In this document: positions 1-10,500 of the stretch, one piece after another
How the letters are laid out: each line of letters opens with the position of its first letter
Position numbering within the stretch: position 1 is the first letter of the stretch
NCBI GenBank assembly: GCA_009829735.1
Contig: CM020618.1
Span: 2,602,882 to 2,666,881 of the forward strand
Direction of reading: 5' to 3'
Source: Pyropia yezoensis
Lineage: Eukaryota > Rhodophyta > Bangiophyceae > Bangiales > Bangiaceae
DNA: 64,000 nt
Notes under the pieces: model-generated
What the model was told of the DNA's origin: nothing
Database searches by the model: none
The model's input: only the letters and a program-made list of their open reading frames with translations
Made by a program: the position numbers and the translations under genes

Positions 1-391
1 CGCCGGTACAGCATCGGTCGGCCGTTGCCCCAGCGCGCCCGCACCTCCAGAGGCTTCATCAGCTCAAGGTACATCCGCACGATGCCCAGCACCTCCTCAC
101 GCTGCGCGGCGTCCATCCAGGCAAAAGATGACCGTGCGACTGTGATCGCCTCACCAGCCGTGCGGGTGGGGGGAGCGGGCGCCACGTCCAGCGCGCATGC
201 TCCTACCGTCGTATCGAGACGCGGGGCGGCAGCGGAGGCCTCACACGCGGCGCAAGGCAGCGCAGCTGCACGTGTACGCAGCCCGTCCACAGGTGCCAAC
301 CCACAGCCGCTGTGAGGAGCCTCTCCGGGGCCACCGTGCTGGGAAGCAAGAGCCCGTCGGGTAGCCAGAGACCGGCATGCACGACAGACCA
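1..391 (-). CDS. unidentified partial exon running off the left edge
   Basis: One minus-strand frame is open from an in-frame TGA near 392-394 to the window edge, about 130 codons. The last third reads like ordinary globular protein, with AWMDAAQREEVLGIVRMYLE followed by LMKPLEVRARWGNGRPMLYR. This is unlike the Ala/Pro-rich noise elsewhere. There is no convincing ATG at the beginning, so it is probably an internal or terminal exon whose real 5' boundary is an unseen splice acceptor. I do not recognise the family. The upstream half of the open frame is Ala/Cys-rich and may be intron. Confidence 0.35.
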
Positions 392-1505
392 TCATCCGGT
401 CTCGCGGAGCGCGCGCCGCCTGCTCCAGCGCCACCTGCGGTCCCCAAAGGTGTGCGAGGATACCCGGTGTGGGGGTGATGGTGGGGGGCCCATCGGTCGA
501 AACCAACGGGTACAGAAGTGAACAGCACGCACCAGGGGGAGTGGGGACATCGTGTGGGGCCATGGCGGCGGACCCGACGTTCACCCGGTAGGATGCCACG
601 GTGCTCGGCGGACGTCACGATGTCTGATCTGACGGGGAGAGGGAATGCGCCGCGTGTGACGCTCTGATGTCCGGATCTGACCGTGGGCTCAAGAAGGAGC
701 GGGTGGGGCCGTTTGATTTGCGCTCCGGATCAGACCGATTCCCGAAAGAGTGTGAAATTTACATGCAAGGGCAAGAGCCCCTGAAAGTTGAATTCGCGCT
801 CGGGGTAATTGCCGAAGCACTCTGAGGTAACGCCTTTTTTTGCATGGAATAAAAGGCCCGCATTATGGGGCATTTTTTGGGTCTATGAGAAGGACAGTGC
901 AGTACCTCTTTGTTCTCTTGTTCCTTCTTTTTGTGTTCTTGCTCCTGTTTTTCTTGTCGTATATAGACGTATATGTTTTCTCTCGTCCAACCAGGAAGCC
1001 GTGTCGGGAGAGAAGTGGCCCGAACGTGGCACGTGTTGGATGTAATGCAATTTTCGCTCTGAACCCTAGTGTCCGCCCTTAACTGGGGGTGCCCAGCCCA
1101 CGCGGTCAGCCAACCACAGCGATGACGTTGTCTGCACGCCGTTGTTGGGCCAAAAACTACTTACAGTCATTCTCCATTCTTGTCCCTTCCTTTGCTTTCA
1201 CCGGGTGATAGTATCCAAAGTAAGTCGACCGACGGTCGGGGCCAGATGCAGCGATCGATCGCATGAGAAATTAGAGACGAGTTGCTGGCCAGATCAATTT
1301 ACTATCGCTCGATACGCCAGCCTGCAGCTGGCATGTGACGCAGGGCACCCACCGTCGTCGCACCCACCCACGCCGCGCCCACCGTCGTCGCACCCATCCT
1401 CGTCGCGCCTACCGTCATCGCACACACGGCTGTTGCCCCCACCGACCCCGACGAGCCCCCGCCCCCCCCGCCTTCTTCCTCGGTTGGCACTGTGCGTCCC
1501 CCACA
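392..1505. other. intergenic stretch, no gene recognised
   Basis: The sequence is more balanced in base composition than its surroundings, with AT-rich patches around 830-1000. No conserved protein, RNA gene or clear terminal inverted repeat was recognised. 1335-1505 is open in frame with the downstream transposase, but it is a repetitive Pro/His/Arg-rich stretch lacking an ATG and is probably 5' untranslated sequence. Confidence 0.5.
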
Positions 1506-3545
1506 ATGACCACGCCACAACCACCGGCACCCCCGCTGACATCCCCAGGCGTCGCGATTGCGCCGACCGTCGAGGCTGCGATTGAGAGGGCTGTACCAGT
1601 ATTGACGCATGAGTGGACCCATGCTGTCCGGGTAGCAGCGAGAGCGGCGGCTGCGACCTGTGAAGGTCTGATGGCTGCCGGGAACGAGGACCGTACGCGA
1701 GCCTACAACGCCGAGGAGGCCAATGGGCCACAGCCAGCCATGATGGTTGCCGGGCAGCGGCGGCCTCGGCACCGCCAACAAATACCAATGGGGGTCAAGA
1801 AGCAAATTGTTCGGCTACGGGACGCCAATGTACCGTGGGCCGTCGTCATGCAGCAGCTCTCCACGCCGTTCACGAAATCTACTGGCAAAGGCATCATGCG
1901 CCGTGCTCAGCAATATCGCGATATGCAGGATGACGCCCACACTCTGGCACGAGTGAACAGCCGAGGGAGCAAGTGGCCCGAGCTGGATACTCGGCTGTAC
2001 GATTGGTACATTGCCCTCTATTGCCTTGGCCACCGCCGAATTCCCATCACCACGGCGATGCTGCAGGAAGCGGCAAGTGTGATTGCGACCGACCTATCCA
2101 TCACTGACTTTGCCGCCAGCCACGGCTTTGTGCGCGGCTTTTTGAAGCGTCACAACATATGCAACGTGGCGATGCATGGCCAGGCGGGAGCGGTCAACCT
2201 CGCTGCCGCCGCTGCCGCCATTGCGGACATCAGACGTCGCCTGGAGAGTTATCCTCCCGATCGCATACATGACATGGACGAGACGGGATTGCTTTACCGG
2301 TGCCTTCCCTCCCGTTCCTACATCCCCCGCCGGGACCGCTCTCGCGCGCGTGGCACGAAGGCAATGCGGGATATGGACCGCGTGACGCTGGAGCTCTGCA
2401 CCAACGCAAAAGCCACGCACGAGCTGCCCGTGACGATGATTGGGACGGCTGCGGTACCCCTGTGCTTCAGGGCGGAGGGGAACGCCTGCCCGCTGCCATA
2501 CTCTTCACAAAAGCAAGCATGGATGGACAGGCATGCTTACAAGCGGTGGTGGGAAGACGTATTTTTGCCGGCTGTGCGGACACGCCACGGTGGTGAGAAG
2601 TGTGTGCTGATTATGGACAATTCTGCCACACACGATGTCAAGTTGGCGGCTCCTGACGTGGAGCTGATCTTCCTGCCGCCAAATACAACTGCTGCGAACC
2701 AGCCGATGGACGCCGGCGTGATTGCGGCCCTCAAGCGACGGTACAAGCGCCGGCTTCTGGCCATCATCGTGCGGTCATTGCCAGTTCCCCTCATCCCTTC
2801 TGCTCCCACCCCCCCCCAACCACCCTTCTCCCTACCACCCCCTCTCCCACCCCCCCCCCACCAAGCCAATCCCCTTCCGTCCCCCCCCGCGCCCCCCGCT
2901 GTACCCCTTTTCCCTCCCGTCCCGGCCATCACGGCGCAGCGGCTGCCCTTCGGCGGGGGGGCTCCTCTCCGCGGCTTTAGCGCTGAGGTGGAGCGTGCGT
3001 GGCTCGTCCTACCCAGCGATGTGCGCAGCTACGGCCCCGCGAGGGTCCCTACTCAAGAGGTAGCCGACGAGACGGCCAGTGACGCCGCGGACGCAGAAAT
3101 CCAGGCGGACCTCATCGCTGCCGTGCTCCCGCCGGCGGGACCGCACGTGCGGCGGGGGAGAAACTGCGGTCTCGCCGGTCGTGGGAGTGCACACCTGCTG
3201 GATGCAGCTCGCCTCATCCAGGAAGAGTGGGGCGCCATGACGCCTGCCTCCATCGTGCACTGCTGGGTAAAGTCGACTATTCTTCCTTTGTCGATGTCTG
3301 CTGTTGTTGTTTCCACTCACTCAGAGTACACGGGGGGGGGTGACGCTATTTCGAGGGATGTGGACGAGGTGCTGTCTCTTTTGAGGAAGACAACTCTTGG
3401 TACGGATGCTTTTTCTGGCGAGAGCGTGTGTGATGTGCGGGACGGAGTGATGTCTTGGCTTGCCGCCGAGCAAGGCGAAGAGGTTATCCTAGACACGGCT
3501 GACGTGCTGAGCACGTCCGAGGAAGAGCAGCCCACAGAAACATAA
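1506..3545 (+). CDS. pogo/Tigger-type (CENP-B-like) DDE transposase
   Basis: This is a cut-and-paste transposase of the Tc1/mariner-pogo superfamily. From the first in-frame ATG it has 679 residues. A pipsqueak-type helix-turn-helix lies at about 92-140. A Tc5/CENP-B-type second DNA-binding helix-turn-helix follows at about 155-218 (RGSKWPELDTRLYDWYIALY). The RNase-H-fold catalytic domain then carries aspartates D258 (MDETG), D371 (IMDNSATH) and D402 (NQPMDAGV), the spacing expected for a DDD pogo enzyme. A C-terminal helix bundle contains LIQEEWGAMTPASIVHCW. Residues about 422-478 are a Pro tract. Its DNA (2769-2939, GTGCGG...GCGCAG, 171 bp, a multiple of three) looks like an intron read through in frame. 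No disabling lesion was seen. Flanking TIRs were not found, so a domesticated gene cannot be excluded. Confidence 0.87.
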   Translation: MTTPQPPAPPLTSPGVAIAPTVEAAIERAVPVLTHEWTHAVRVAARAAAATCEGLMAAGNEDRTRAYNAEEANGPQPAMMVAGQRRPRHRQQIPMGVKKQIVRLRDANVPWAVVMQQLSTPFTKSTGKGIMRRAQQYRDMQDDAHTLARVNSRGSKWPELDTRLYDWYIALYCLGHRRIPITTAMLQEAASVIATDLSITDFAASHGFVRGFLKRHNICNVAMHGQAGAVNLAAAAAAIADIRRRLESYPPDRIHDMDETGLLYRCLPSRSYIPRRDRSRARGTKAMRDMDRVTLELCTNAKATHELPVTMIGTAAVPLCFRAEGNACPLPYSSQKQAWMDRHAYKRWWEDVFLPAVRTRHGGEKCVLIMDNSATHDVKLAAPDVELIFLPPNTTAANQPMDAGVIAALKRRYKRRLLAIIVRSLPVPLIPSAPTPPQPPFSLPPPLPPPPHQANPLPSPPAPPAVPLFPPVPAITAQRLPFGGGAPLRGFSAEVERAWLVLPSDVRSYGPARVPTQEVADETASDAADAEIQADLIAAVLPPAGPHVRRGRNCGLAGRGSAHLLDAARLIQEEWGAMTPASIVHCWVKSTILPLSMSAVVVSTHSEYTGGGDAISRDVDEVLSLLRKTTLGTDAFSGESVCDVRDGVMSWLAAEQGEEVILDTADVLSTSEEEQPTET

Positions 3546-3654
3546 ACATATCGTGTTGCCATAAAACCTTTAGTGGAAAAAAAAAAAAAGGATGCACAGG
3601 CGCTGACAATGATGCATGATAGAGAGAAGGAAAAGAGGCGACGCCAAGGCCGCT

Positions 3655-6600
3655 ACAGTAGTGCAGGCGGGCGGGGCGAGGCGCCCAATAGTTGTCGGGA
3701 GGGTGTGCGGGCGACATTCAAACCGCCGTGGTCGTGCTGGTGGGCGGGGCGCCGCGCCAGACAATGGTTCGGGGGAACGGGGACGACCCCCAGACCGCCG
3801 TGGTAGTGTAGGTGGGCGGTGCCAGGCGCCTAAAAGAAGTTGGGAGGGTGGGGGGGTGACGCCCAGACCGCTACAGCTGTGCTGCCGGGCGGGGCGAGCC
3901 GCCAAATAGTTGTTGGGAGGGTAGCGGTGCAAGGCCCACACCGTTTCAGTGGTGCAGGTGGGCGGGCACAGGCGCAAGATAATAGTTGGGCGGGAGTGGA
4001 ACAGTACCCAGACCGCTACAGTGGTGCAGGCGAGCGGGGCGAGGTGCCCAGTAATTGTCGGGAGGGTGTGCGGGCGACGTTCATACCGCGGTGGTCGTGC
4101 TGGTGGGCGGGGCGACGCGCGAAACAATGGTTGGGGGGACGGGGGCGACGCCCAGACCGCCGTGGTAGTGCAGGTGGGCGGTGCCAGGCGCCTAAAAGAA
4201 ATTGGGAGGGTGGGAGGGTGACGCCCAGTCCGCTACAGCTGTGCTGCCGGGCGGGGCGAGGCGCCAAACAGTTGTTGGGAGGGTGGGGGGCGACGCCCAG
4301 ACCGCTTCAGTGGTGCAGGTGGGCGGGCAGAGGTGCCAGATAATAGTTGGGCGGGAGGGGGACAGCACCCAGACCGCTACAGTGGTGCAGGTGGGCGGGG
4401 CGAGACGCCAAGTACTTGTCGGGGACGGTAGGGGGGACACACCCAGCCCGCCGTGGTAGTGCTGGTAGCTGGGGTGAGGCGCCCGATAACGGCTGGATGG
4501 GAGGGGGGCGACGCCAAGACCGCTACAGTGGTGCAGGAGGGCGGGGCGAAACGCCAAATAATGGTTGGGAGGGTGGTGGGCGACGCCCAGACCGCCGTGG
4601 AAGTGCTGGTGGGTGGGGCGAGGCGACAGATAGTAGGCGGGAGGGTAGGGGTGCGAGGCCCACGCCGCTTCAGTGGTGCAGGTGGGCGGGCACAGGCGCC
4701 AGATAATAGTTGGGCGGGAGTGGGACAGTACCCAGACCGCTACAGTGGTGCAGGCGGGCGGGGCGAGACGCCAAATAATGGTTGAGAGGGTGGTGGGCGA
4801 CGTTCAAACCGCCGTGGTAGTGCTGGTGGGCGGGGCGACGCGCCAGTCAATGGTTGGGGGGGAGGGGGGCGACGCCCAGACCGCCGCGGTAGTGCAGGTG
4901 GGCGGTGCCAGGCGCCTAAAAGAAATTGGGAGGGTGGGAGGGTGACGCCCAGTCCGCTACAGCTGTGCTGCCGGGCGGGGCGAGGCGCCAAACAGTTGTT
5001 GGGAGGGTGGGGGGCGACGCCCAGACCGCTTCAGTGGTGCAGGTGGGCGGGCAGAGGTGCCAGATAATAGTTGGGCGGGAGGGGGACAGCACCCAGACCG
5101 CTACAGTGGTGCAGGTGGGCGGGGCGAGACGCCAAGTACTTGTCGGGGACGGTAGGGGGGACACACCCAGCCCGCCGTGGTAGTGCTGGTAGCTGGGGTG
5201 AGGCGCCCGATAACGGCTGGATGGGAGGGGGGCGACGCCAAGACCGCTACAGTGGTGCAGGAGGGCGGGGCGAAACGCCAAATAATGGTTGGGAGGGTGG
5301 TGGGCGACGCCCAGACCGCCGTGGAAGTGCTGGTGGGTGGGGCGAGGCGACATATAGTAGGCGGGAGGGTAGGGGTGCGAGGCCCACGCCGCTTCAGTGG
5401 TGCAGGTGGGCGGGCACAGGCGCCAGATAATAGTTGGGCGGGAGTGGGACAGTACCCAGACCGCTACAGTGGTGCAGGCGGGCGGGGCGAGACGCCAAAT
5501 AATGGTTGAGAGGGTGGTGGGCGACGTTCAAACCGCCGTGGTAGTGCTGGTGGGCGGGGCGATGCGCCAGTCAATGGTTGGGGGGGAGGGGGGCGACGCC
5601 CAGACCGCCGCGGTAGTGCAGGTGGGCGGTGCCAGGCGCCTAAAAGAAATTGGGAGGGTGGGAGGGTGACGCCCAGTCCGCTACAGCTGTGCTGCCGGGC
5701 GGGGCGAGGCGCCAAACAGTTGTTGGGAGGGTGGGGGGCGACGCCCAGACCGCTTCAGTGGTGCAGGTGGGCGGGCAGAGGTGCCAGATAATAGTTGGGC
5801 GGGAGGGGGACAGCACCCAGACCGCTACAGTGGTGCAGGTGGGCGGGGCGAGACGCCAAGTACTTGTCGGGGACGGTAGGGGGGACACACCCAGCCCGCC
5901 GTGGTAGTGCTGGTAGCTGGGGTGAGGCGCCCGATAACGGCTGGATGGGAGGGGGGCGACGCCAAGACCGCTACAGTGGTGCAGGAGGGCGGGGCGAAAC
6001 GCCAAATAATGGTTGGGAGGGTGGTGGGCGACGCCCAGACCGCCGTGGAAGTGCTGGTGGGTGGGGCGAGGCGACAGATAGTAGGCGGGAGGGTAGGGGT
6101 GCGAGGCCCACGCCGCTTCAGTGGTGCAGGTGGGCGGGCACAGGCGCCAGATAATAGTTGGGCGGGAGTGGGACAGTACCCAGACCGCTACAGTGGTGCA
6201 GGCGGGCGGGGCGAGACGCCAAATAATGGTTGAGAGGGTGGTGGGCGACGTTCAAACCGCCGTGGTAGTGCTGGTGGGCGGGGCGACGCGCCAGTCAATG
6301 GTTGGGGGGGAGGGGGGCGACGCCCAGACCGCCGCGGTAGTGCAGGTGGGCGGTGCCAGGCGTCTAAAAGAAATTGGGAGGGTGGGAGGGTGACGCCCAG
6401 TCCGCTACAGCTGTGCTGCCGGGCGGGGCGAGGCGCCAAACAGTTGTTGGGAGGGTGGGGGGCGACGCCCAGACCGCTTCAGTGGTGCAGGTGGGCGGGC
6501 AGAGGTGCCAGATAATAGTTGGGCGGGAGGGGGACAGCACCCAGACCGCTACAGTGGTGCAGGTGGGCGGGGCGAGACGCCAAGTACTTGTCGGGGACGG

Positions 6601-7000
6601 TAGGGGGGACACACCCAGCCCGCCGTGGTAGTGCTGGTAGCTGGGGTGAGGCGCCCGATAACGGCTGGATGGGAGGGGGGCGACGCCAAGACCGCTACAG
6701 TGGTGCAGGAGGGCGGGGCGAGACGCCAAATAATGGTTGGGAGGGGGGGGGTCGACGCCCAGACCGCCGTAGCAGTGCAGGTGGGCGGGGCGAGGCGTCG
6801 AAGATATGTTGAGAGGGGGGGGGGGGGGCGCCCAGACCGCAACGGTGGGTCAGGTGGTCGGGGCGGAGGGCCGAATGTGTTATGAAGGTTGGGGGGGGGC
6901 TCCCGGACCGCCGTTGTGGTGCAGGCGGACCGGGCAGAGTGCCGAGTCGCGGTCGGGTGGGAGGGCGGTTGGCAGCGTTCAGAGCGCCGGCGTGCGTCTG
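3655..7000. repeat. satellite array of ~72-bp monomers
   Basis: A tandem array whose landmark CAGACCGCTACAGTGGTGCA, or a variant, recurs about every 72 bp (for example near 4226, 4298, 4371, 4443, 4515, 4588, 4660, 4733, 4805, 4877 and 4950). Monomers alternate between GCTACAGTGGTGCAGG-like and GCCGTGGTAGTGCTGG-like types and share GGTGGGCGGGGCGAG. Outer monomers (3655-4200 and 6750-7000) are more diverged than the core, as expected for array edges. All frames read as Gly/Arg or Pro-rich repeats with no conserved protein, so no gene is called here. Confidence 0.95.
4202..6745. repeat. 724-bp higher-order repeat, three full copies plus part of a fourth
   Basis: Units start at 4202, 4926, 5650 and 6374, exactly 724 bp apart. 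Each holds ten 72-bp monomers that differ from one another, while whole units are almost identical. I see only isolated substitutions between units, such as gcgacaga/gcgacata near 5350 and caggcgccta/caggcgtcta near 6360. The fourth unit diverges after about 6745. This is a textbook higher-order repeat created by recent unit-level amplification. Confidence 0.95.
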
Positions 7001-7595
7001 TGGAGCGCATGGCCAAGCGAAAGGCCAGGAGGGGTGGAGGCACTCGTTTTGCACCAAGTCAATCGTCCATTCCCAGGTCCAGACGCGCCTTCCACATGTG
7101 GTCGAGCGCCGCTGAATGCCACACCACTGGTGCTGACGGCAGAGCATCCCGGAATTTTCTTGCTTGTCGCCTTCAACTTTGCGCGATGTGTCAATCGTAA
7201 GTGTTCCAAGGCTTGGAAGTCCGCGTCTTGATCGCTTTGACACTTGGTTGATTGGCATCCATTCACAGAGGACCCGCGAGAGACGGACACCTTTCTGAGG
7301 ACAAGTGGCCCACAACATGGATCGACCGCAGCGCACTTTCGCTGCTCTCGCGAGCGACGATCGACGAAAGGGGGTGATAGTATTGGAGAAAGACTATATC
7401 CTCCTCTGGAGTATGCACGTGGGGGGACCGGCCCCGGGGGAGAAACACTGCGTTAGCAGAGTAACCCCCCTCACACGCACACTGAACATCCGACGACAAC
7501 CCGCACGCGGCTCGTCGGAGAGACGGGTGAACCGAGCTCGTGGCACTCGGCGACCGGTGGCGATCGTGCCGTGAGTACCGCGGTGTGGAACCGAC
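7001..7595 (-). ncRNA. candidate guide-RNA (omega/fRNA) region 3' of the Fanzor gene
   Basis: No protein is recognised between the satellite edge and the Fanzor stop codon. In characterised Fanzor and TnpB systems the guide RNA is transcribed from the 3' end of the nuclease gene and its downstream flank. By that rule this stretch, read on the minus strand, is the place to look. This is inference from position; I did not identify a conserved fold or an element end. A CACGTGGGGGGACCGGC motif near 7416 resembles one near 11873 and might mark a boundary. Confidence 0.2.
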
Positions 7596-10500
7596 TCACG
7601 CCACGAAAGTTGCCCCACCGCCGCCCGCGACCGCCGGCGCACCGTCTCCCGCCCCTGCCGCTCCGGAGAGCTCCGTGGATGCCACCGTGTGCGTGTCCGC
7701 CACCACCGCCGCCCGCGCCCCGCCGTCGCCACCCGGTCCGACGGCCCCTTCCCTGCCCGCGTCGCCCGTGGCGCCCGCCACCACTGCGGCGCCAGGAGGA
7801 CGGCCGCCGTCGCCGCCGACAGCTCGGCCCGCGGGGGTGGCGCCCGCCGCCTCGCCGTCGTCACCGCCTTCCAGCACCGGCCGTCGCACGCGTTGCGGGC
7901 GCACAAACGGGTGGCACGGCAGCTGCCGCATCTGCCGCAGCGCCTTCCACCCCATGTTGGCCGCCGCGTTGACGTCGCAGTTGACCAGCCGCCGCGCGCA
8001 CGCCCGCTCCACGCAGCGCTTGACGCCCCACACCCCCGCGGCGTCGGGGGCACGAAACACCACGCCCGCCGGGGGTGGGTGCTTGACCGCCCGCTCTGCC
8101 GCCATATTGGCTCCCTCTGCTCGGCAGGCCGCCCGCCGCGCGGCGGAGCGCACCGGCTGGGTGCGCTCCCAGCCGGCCGTCGGCGGCGCACGCGGCCGCC
8201 CCTGCCGGCCACGGCGGCCCCGCCGCCGTCCACAGATCAGGGTACCGCGGGGTTCGGGCGGCGGCGCCGCTGTCAACGCGTACACAACCGCCAGCTGCTG
8301 GCGGCAGCCGGCGCACGCCTGACTCGAGTTGTGCTCGTCTGCGTCCACCATCCAGCACAGCCGCCGAATGTGGCGGCGGAGCCACGTGGCGCCCCCTCGG
8401 GTAGCCGCCTGCCCGACCACCACCACCACCGCCGAGCGGTTGATGCCGCGGCGGAGGCGGCCACCCGTCAGCTCTCGCGCCACGGCTTCGCCCAGCCGCC
8501 GCGGTTGGATGACTTGATGCACCCGCGCCTTGCGCTGGCCCGCCGTCGCCGCGGCGCCCCACACCGCCCTGTACTGTGGCTGGCGGCGTGACTCCATCCA
8601 CTGGCGGCTGGCCGCCAGCACCGCCGCCGCGTCGCCCGTCCGCACCGTGTCGTGCGCGGCCACCACCTCTGGGGTCGTTGCCGGCGGCAGCTGGAGCTCG
8701 GCCAGCCGCTGCGCCGCCTCCCGCCAGTGCGCCGCCGCCGCCCGCGCCGTCATGCCGTTGCCTGCAGCTTCGGTATAGCGGCCCCTGCTCAGGGTGTACA
8801 CGGCGCCCGTGGGGGGGGCCGCCCGCCACCCCCGTGTCGCCCCGACCGCGTCTGCCACGCGCGCCGTCAGGCCGTCCAACGCGAACGCAAACGCGCCGGC
8901 GGCGGCCACGTCCTGCTCCGCCGCCGCCGTCTTGCACGCCGCGAACGCGGCGCCGTCGGGCTGCCCGCCTTCCACGCGCGGCCGGCCCAAGCCGGCGGCG
9001 GCCCGGCGCAGGCATCCGAGTGCCACTTCGACGGCCGCGTGACGCGGCACCCGCCACCGGCCGTTGCCGGTGGTCGCCACCAGGCGCTGCGCCGCGGCCC
9101 GCAGGCGCCGCACGGCGCCGCGCCGGAGGGAGGCCGCCGGCCCCCGCGCCGTTCTCGCAGACCGCGGGCGCGCCGGAGGCGCTGGCGAGGCTGTCCCGCC
9201 CGCGGCGCCGCCGCGTGGCGGTCCAGTCCTGGCCGCCTTGCCGCACGGCGGCTGCCGTTGCTCTGCGCCTCCGGGGCCGGCCTTGCGCTTTCTCCGCGCC
9301 GGCAAGGGGGGGAGGGCGCCCGGCCGCGCCCCGGCCGCCGCCGGCGCCGGCGCCGCGCCCGCTGCCGCCGCGTCGGCCGGCGCCAGCGCGGCGGCCCACC
9401 AGACGACGGCGTCTAGCGCCAGCGCCGCACGGGTGAGCGCGTCCGCGGCCATCAGCCGCGACCGCGCCAGCCGGCGGCGGCGCACGCACGGGCGGTCGCC
9501 CCATGCCGCCGCGATCGGCCCAGACGAGACGGCCGTCAGGACGGTGGCCTTGCCGGGGTCTGCCGACACCACGGTGAGGGTCTCGACGGTGGCGGCGGGA
9601 AAACCCTGCTTCTCCAGCTGCGTGGTCGGGCTCCCCGCCACCCGCTGCTGCACCCGGCTGCCGTTCGCCTTGCGCGTCGCCGCCGCCACGTCGGCGGCCT
9701 CGGCCTCGGCGGCCGTCGCCGGCCGCAACAGCGTAAAGACCACCCCCTCCCCGTTGGAGCGGAGGTCGGCGCTGGCGGTGCACCGCACCGTCTCCAGCCC
9801 CAGGAGTCCCGCAGTGGCCGCCGCCCCCCGCCGACGGACGTCGTCGTACAGCTCGCGGTGTGTGAGCCAGGCGCGCTGGATGAGCGGGCCCAGGCGTGCC
9901 TTGGTCACCGTGCTGTACCCGTGCAGGGTGGCGACCTTGCCAGGCACCAGCGAAAAGGGCTTGTCCACCACCCCCTCCACCTGCACGTGCAGCAGGTACG
10001 GGATGTTCTGTGCCCACCGGCGCTCGACTGCGTGCGCCCCGCCCGTAGGGAACAGCGGCGGGATACCCTGCGCGGGCGCCAGCTGCGCCCGCGCCCGCGC
10101 GTCGGCAATCTCCGTCAGCGCGGCCGCACGCACGTCGGAAGGTAGGGCCTCGAGCTTGGCTGCGTGCGCCGCGCGGGGCGCGTCGCGCTCTCGCTCCAGG
10201 CAGCTCCTGGCGGCGGTGTAGACGGCGGCGCGGCGCCGTCCGCGTTGCTCGTCGCCGCAGGCGGGAGCGTCGGCCGCATCCACCACCTTTGTGGCCACCC
10301 GCCACGCCAGCCGCCGGGTGGCGACCGCCACCGTTCGCGCCGTGTGGGTGACGATGGTGGTCACCACCCCCCGCCACCGCGCGAGGCTGTTGCCGTGAGG
10401 CTCGTGGTGGCGGCACGCGGCGTCAAAGGACGACGCGAGCGCGTCCATGGCGTTACGCGTGGCGTCCATCAAAGCCGGGTACGACACCAACAGCCGACGC

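Noticed and set aside
1335-1505. Upstream extension of the pogo transposase frame from a GTG
   Set aside because: It is a repetitive His/Pro/Arg stretch without an ATG. The first in-frame ATG at 1506 leaves both DNA-binding domains intact.
3655-7000. Direct repeats at regular spacing resembling a CRISPR array
   Set aside because: The whole unit, including the 'spacers', repeats at 724 bp, the monomers are variants of one another, and the genome is eukaryotic. It is a satellite.
7540-10416. Long Ala/Pro/Arg-rich frames antisense to or overlapping the Fanzor exon
   Set aside because: They show no family signature and are shadows of high-GC coding sequence. Only one minus-strand frame has the ordered RuvC and zinc-ribbon motifs.
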